From: a virus
Virus record (IMG/VR): IMGVR_UViG_3300009431_000085
Location: 1-31,281 of that record
Strand: one strand, 5' to 3'
Length of the DNA: 31,281 bases
A program made the translations under genes and the position numbers. This document shows positions 29,521 through 31,281 of this stretch, in pieces. Each line of letters starts with the position of its first letter. The first letter of the stretch is position 1. The notes under the pieces were generated by a model. That model was not told where the DNA came from and did no database searches. It saw only the letters and a program-made list of their open reading frames with translations.

Positions 29521-29559
29521 TCAAGGTTGCTTGACTGATGCCGATAAGGATGATAGATT
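29521..29559 (+). promoter_or_regulatory. Early rightward promoter with operator candidate
   Basis: TTGACT (29531-29536, five of six consensus bases) and TAGATT (29554-29559, four of six) are separated by 17 bases, on the + strand and divergent from the repressor. The inverted repeat TCAAG-GTTG-CTTGA (29521-29534) overlaps the -35 box, a suitable repressor operator. Repressor bound here would shut the early genes. A matching promoter for the repressor itself could not be assigned. Confidence 0.6.
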
Positions 29560-29835
29560 GTCAGCAACGCCAGGGGAACGGATGTCACGATGGCAAGGAG
29601 CTTTGGGGCATTCGAGCGGCGGGCGGTTTCGTTCCCCCACCACCACCAAGCCCGCCGCGGGTGCCCCGCTAACGACAAAGCTCGCCCCGTTCGGATCGCT
29701 AACATTGGCGTTTCTCGTGGGTCGTGAGCTATTGGCCTCGCGTTTCGTTCCCTGCGTCTCCGCAGTTCAGAATACGGCGAGATCGGGGGCCTGTCAAGCA
29801 CATTTTATATCACTTTTCACCAGCGGAGGGGCGTC
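29560..29835. other. Untranslated early leader, no confident gene
   Basis: About 275 bases between the early promoter and the first clear early gene. Open frames exist on both strands, but their composition (TTTK runs, repeated W codons) and poor starts do not support them as genes. It is more A/T-rich towards the end (CATTTTATATCAC near 29800) and may hold a second promoter or a small RNA. I see no intrinsic terminator. Confidence 0.35.
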
Positions 29836-30069
29836 GTGGCCAGGGTGATTCGGGGCGTCGTGCGGCACAGGCGGCAGCCGGGGACGCGCGTGGGCCCGGC
29901 TCGGCAGGCGATTCGGTGCTTCTGCCTCGAGTGCGTGGGCTATCTGGCCAGGGACGTCGCGAGCTGCGCTGACACACAGTGCCACCTGTGGCCGTACCGG
30001 TTTGGGACGCACTCGCCGTCGCCGGATCGGGTCGTTTTGGCGGAGACCTCGGGGGCACAGCGTTCGTGA
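29836..30069 (+). CDS. Small Cys-rich early protein
   Basis: A 77-residue protein from a GTG preceded by GGAGGGG. It has a clear pattern, AIRCFCLECVGYLARDV, CADTQCHLWPYRFG, with CxxC, a distant C and CxLxPYRxG. This layout is shared by many small phage early proteins and suggests zinc binding. The function is not known. It is the first gene after the early promoter, so it is probably made right after infection or induction. Confidence 0.6.
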   Translation: MARVIRGVVRHRRQPGTRVGPARQAIRCFCLECVGYLARDVASCADTQCHLWPYRFGTHSPSPDRVVLAETSGAQRS

Positions 30070-30083
30070 CAGGCGAGGATACG

Positions 30084-30102
30084 CACCGCAGGGAGCGCAG
30101 GG
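30084..30102. repeat. CGCAGGG repeat at 9-nt spacing
   Basis: CGCAGGG occurs at 30087 and 30096 within CACCGCAGGGAGCGCAGGG. It has the same 9-nt rhythm as the CACGAAG tract at 17689-17717. From memory, both kinds of tract are common in intergenic DNA of planctomycetes and related bacteria. It lies in a 108-base gap between early genes. Confidence 0.5.
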
Positions 30103-30177
30103 CTGGGAGTTTTCGGGAACGCGACCTATCGGTCGGGCAGGAGGAAAGCGAGGGCTTGGGTGAAGAGGAGGGCAGTG

Positions 30178-30420
30178 ATGGCGGGTCGTAGACGGACGAA
30201 GCGGTGGTCGGTGGGGGATCAGGTGTTGGTGCGGCAGTACGCGAGCACGGGTGCGCCGCTGGCGGCGTACACGGTCGGGACGGTCGAGGCGATTGACAAC
30301 GGGATCGCATGCGTTCGGACCGCGCGCGGGCTGCTGTTTCGCAGGGCATCGGCGTTGCAGCGTCCTCCCGAGCCGCTGATGGAGGTGGTGGAGGAGGCGC
30401 TGGCTCAGTCGGGGTGGTGA
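30178..30420 (+). CDS. Small early protein, SH3/KOW-like
   Basis: An 80-residue protein started at the ATG at 30178 (GAGGAGGG upstream). It has a basic N-terminus, then a compact beta pattern: WSVGDQVLVRQY, YTVGTVEAIDNGIACVRTARG, LLFRRASALQR. This resembles small SH3-type or KOW-type barrels that bind nucleic acid or protein. It ends in an acidic helix (PLMEVVEEALAQSGW). No family name can be given with confidence. Confidence 0.5.
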   Translation: MAGRRRTKRWSVGDQVLVRQYASTGAPLAAYTVGTVEAIDNGIACVRTARGLLFRRASALQRPPEPLMEVVEEALAQSGW

Positions 30421-30592
30421 CCCTATGCGAGCCGAGAAGCGGGCCTTACAGGGCAGGGGCGAGGCGAAGGATACGAAATGAAAGCTCGGTCGGTCGCTGG
30501 GTGCGGGGCACGCGTTTCCTCGAAAACCCCCTCCTTTCGGGCGGGTGCTCGCTGCTGGCGGCTGGCCGGGCCTCCTATGAGAGGGCTGAGCG

Positions 30593-30934
30593 ATGAGTGA
30601 GGCGGTGAAGACGCTGGCCCCAACGGGGCAAGCGGAGCGGGAATGCAACGCGTGCGGGGCGGTGGTCGGCGGCTTCTCGTCGTCGGCGTGGGCGGGGCTG
30701 TACGGGCTGTGTGCGCGGTGTCGGTCGGCTTTGGGCCCGGTGGCTGCGGAAAACGCTTGGCGGCTGCACTGTGCGATCGAGCGGCTGCAGGCGGAGATCG
30801 AGCGGGTTCACGAGCATCTGGGCCTGAAGGAGGCGCAGCGGGCCGCTGAAGGAGATGGGCGAGCGGCCATCCCTTCAGGGCAGGGGCGACGGCAGAAGAA
30901 GGGGACGAAGGGTGCCGCGAAGTCGGGAAAGTGA
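30593..30934 (+). CDS. Zinc-binding early protein with coiled coil
   Basis: A 113-residue protein. CNACGAVV and, 20 residues later, CARCRSA make a two-CxxC zinc site. Then comes a helix likely to be coiled coil (HCAIERLQAEIERVHEHLGL, 58-77) and a basic tail (QGRRQKKGTKGAAKSGK). It could bind nucleic acid. The gap 30421-30592 before it contains no gene that I can support. It overlaps the next gene in a different frame. Confidence 0.6.
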   Translation: MSEAVKTLAPTGQAERECNACGAVVGGFSSSAWAGLYGLCARCRSALGPVAAENAWRLHCAIERLQAEIERVHEHLGLKEAQRAAEGDGRAAIPSGQGRRQKKGTKGAAKSGK

Positions 30935-31281
30935 GCCAACGGGGACGTGTGGGGCGTGCACGTGTACGCGGCCGGTGTACGGGACGCGGGTGTACTGTTC
31001 GCTGGCGTGCAAGCGTCGGGCGCAGCGGGACCGCGAGCAGCAGCGGACGCGGAAGTTCGTGGTGAAGCACGGGAACGACTGGCGGGAGCGGACCTGCCTG
31101 AACTGCGAGCGGACGTTTTGGTCGCCGGGGCCGGGCTACCGGATTTGCCGGGGGTGTTCGGCGGAGACGACGCGTCCGATTCGGCGTGCGAAGGCGTTGG
31201 GGCGTCCGGTACCGACGATGGGAGAGATGCGGCGCGGGTTGCGGCGGTGGCAAGGGGGGCTATCGGACGGGGAGCTTGAGA
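30912..31281 (+). CDS. Zinc-finger early protein, 3' partial
   Basis: Open to the right edge. I start it at the GTG at 30912 (AAGGGG upstream); an ATG at 30855 is in the same frame but lacks ribosome-binding spacing. The frame encodes two zinc modules: CGACTCTRPVYGTRVYCSLA, continuing CKRRAQRDREQQ, which has the common CxxC...YCSxxCK layout of small phage zinc proteins, and TCLNCERTF, then ICRGCSAE. A basic tail follows (RRAKALGRPVPTMGEMRRG). The overlapping frame that begins at 30947 lacks such motifs and is taken as a shadow. Function is unknown. Confidence 0.68.
   Translation, partial: MPRSRESEPTGTCGACTCTRPVYGTRVYCSLACKRRAQRDREQQRTRKFVVKHGNDWRERTCLNCERTFWSPGPGYRICRGCSAETTRPIRRAKALGRPVPTMGEMRRGLRRWQGGLSDGELE

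Noticed and set aside
29508-29848. Open frames on both strands in the early leader (97 and 105 codons)
   Set aside because: Low-complexity composition, no ribosome-binding site, and they overlap each other and the early promoter.
30947-31279. A 110-codon frame at the right edge
   Set aside because: Ala/Gly/Val-rich without motifs; the overlapping frame carries four zinc-binding Cys pairs.
1-31281. CRISPR arrays, insertion sequences, rRNA genes
   Set aside because: No regularly spaced direct repeats of the right length, no transposase-like ORF and no rRNA-like stretch were seen.

Overview
The window is one continuous stretch of a temperate, long-tailed (siphovirus-type) phage genome. It is very G+C-rich (roughly two thirds by eye). 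Head and tail genes are packed on the + strand, followed by a minus-strand block of accessory genes, an integrase, an attachment site, a repressor operon and the start of a divergent early region. The host cannot be proved from the sequence. The integrase style, the attP copy of a tRNA-Gln(CTG) 3' half, and short CACGAAG / CGCAGGG repeats with 9-nt spacing (which I associate from memory with planctomycete and related genomes) make a Planctomycetota-like host my best guess.

Layout. 216-8275 is a lambda-like packaging and head module: Nu1-like small terminase, a truncated DUF5131-like ORF, GpA-type large terminase, a zinc-ribbon protein, gpW-like connector, lambda-type portal, a prohead protease with a nested in-frame scaffold (as lambda C/Nu3), decoration protein and major capsid protein. 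Two related structured spacers, each ending in an intrinsic-terminator hairpin, precede the decoration and capsid genes. 8513-9155 holds a lipoprotein and an XhlA-like membrane protein, possibly lysis functions. 9163-9540 is a head-tail adaptor. 9537-12528 is a translationally coupled cassette: GT-D glycosyltransferase, sulfotransferase and a two-domain glycosyltransferase. 12516-23384 is the tail module: completion proteins, major tail protein, a tail-assembly chaperone with a -1 slippery site (A AAA AAA), short tape measure, tip and receptor-binding candidates, and a 967-residue hub. A GT32-like glycosyltransferase (23384-24067) closes it.

24061-26477 (minus strand) holds two paralogous exported proteins and a two-gene regulator operon. 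Copies of the integrase-gene 3' end lie between these cassettes, suggesting stepwise accretion behind the integrase. The integrase (26620-27825) abuts a 3' half-tRNA-Gln that I read as attP. Phage genes lie on both sides of it, so the sequence looks like an unintegrated or viral-form genome rather than a prophage end. 28046-29474 is a repressor operon that also encodes a zinc-ribbon membrane protein and a nuclease-like lipoprotein. 29521-31281 carries the divergent early promoter and small zinc-binding early genes, running off the right edge.

The most unusual feature is the late-expressed glycan cassette (three glycosyltransferase genes plus a sulfotransferase) inside the virion operon, which suggests a sugar, perhaps sulfated, put on the particle or on the host surface.
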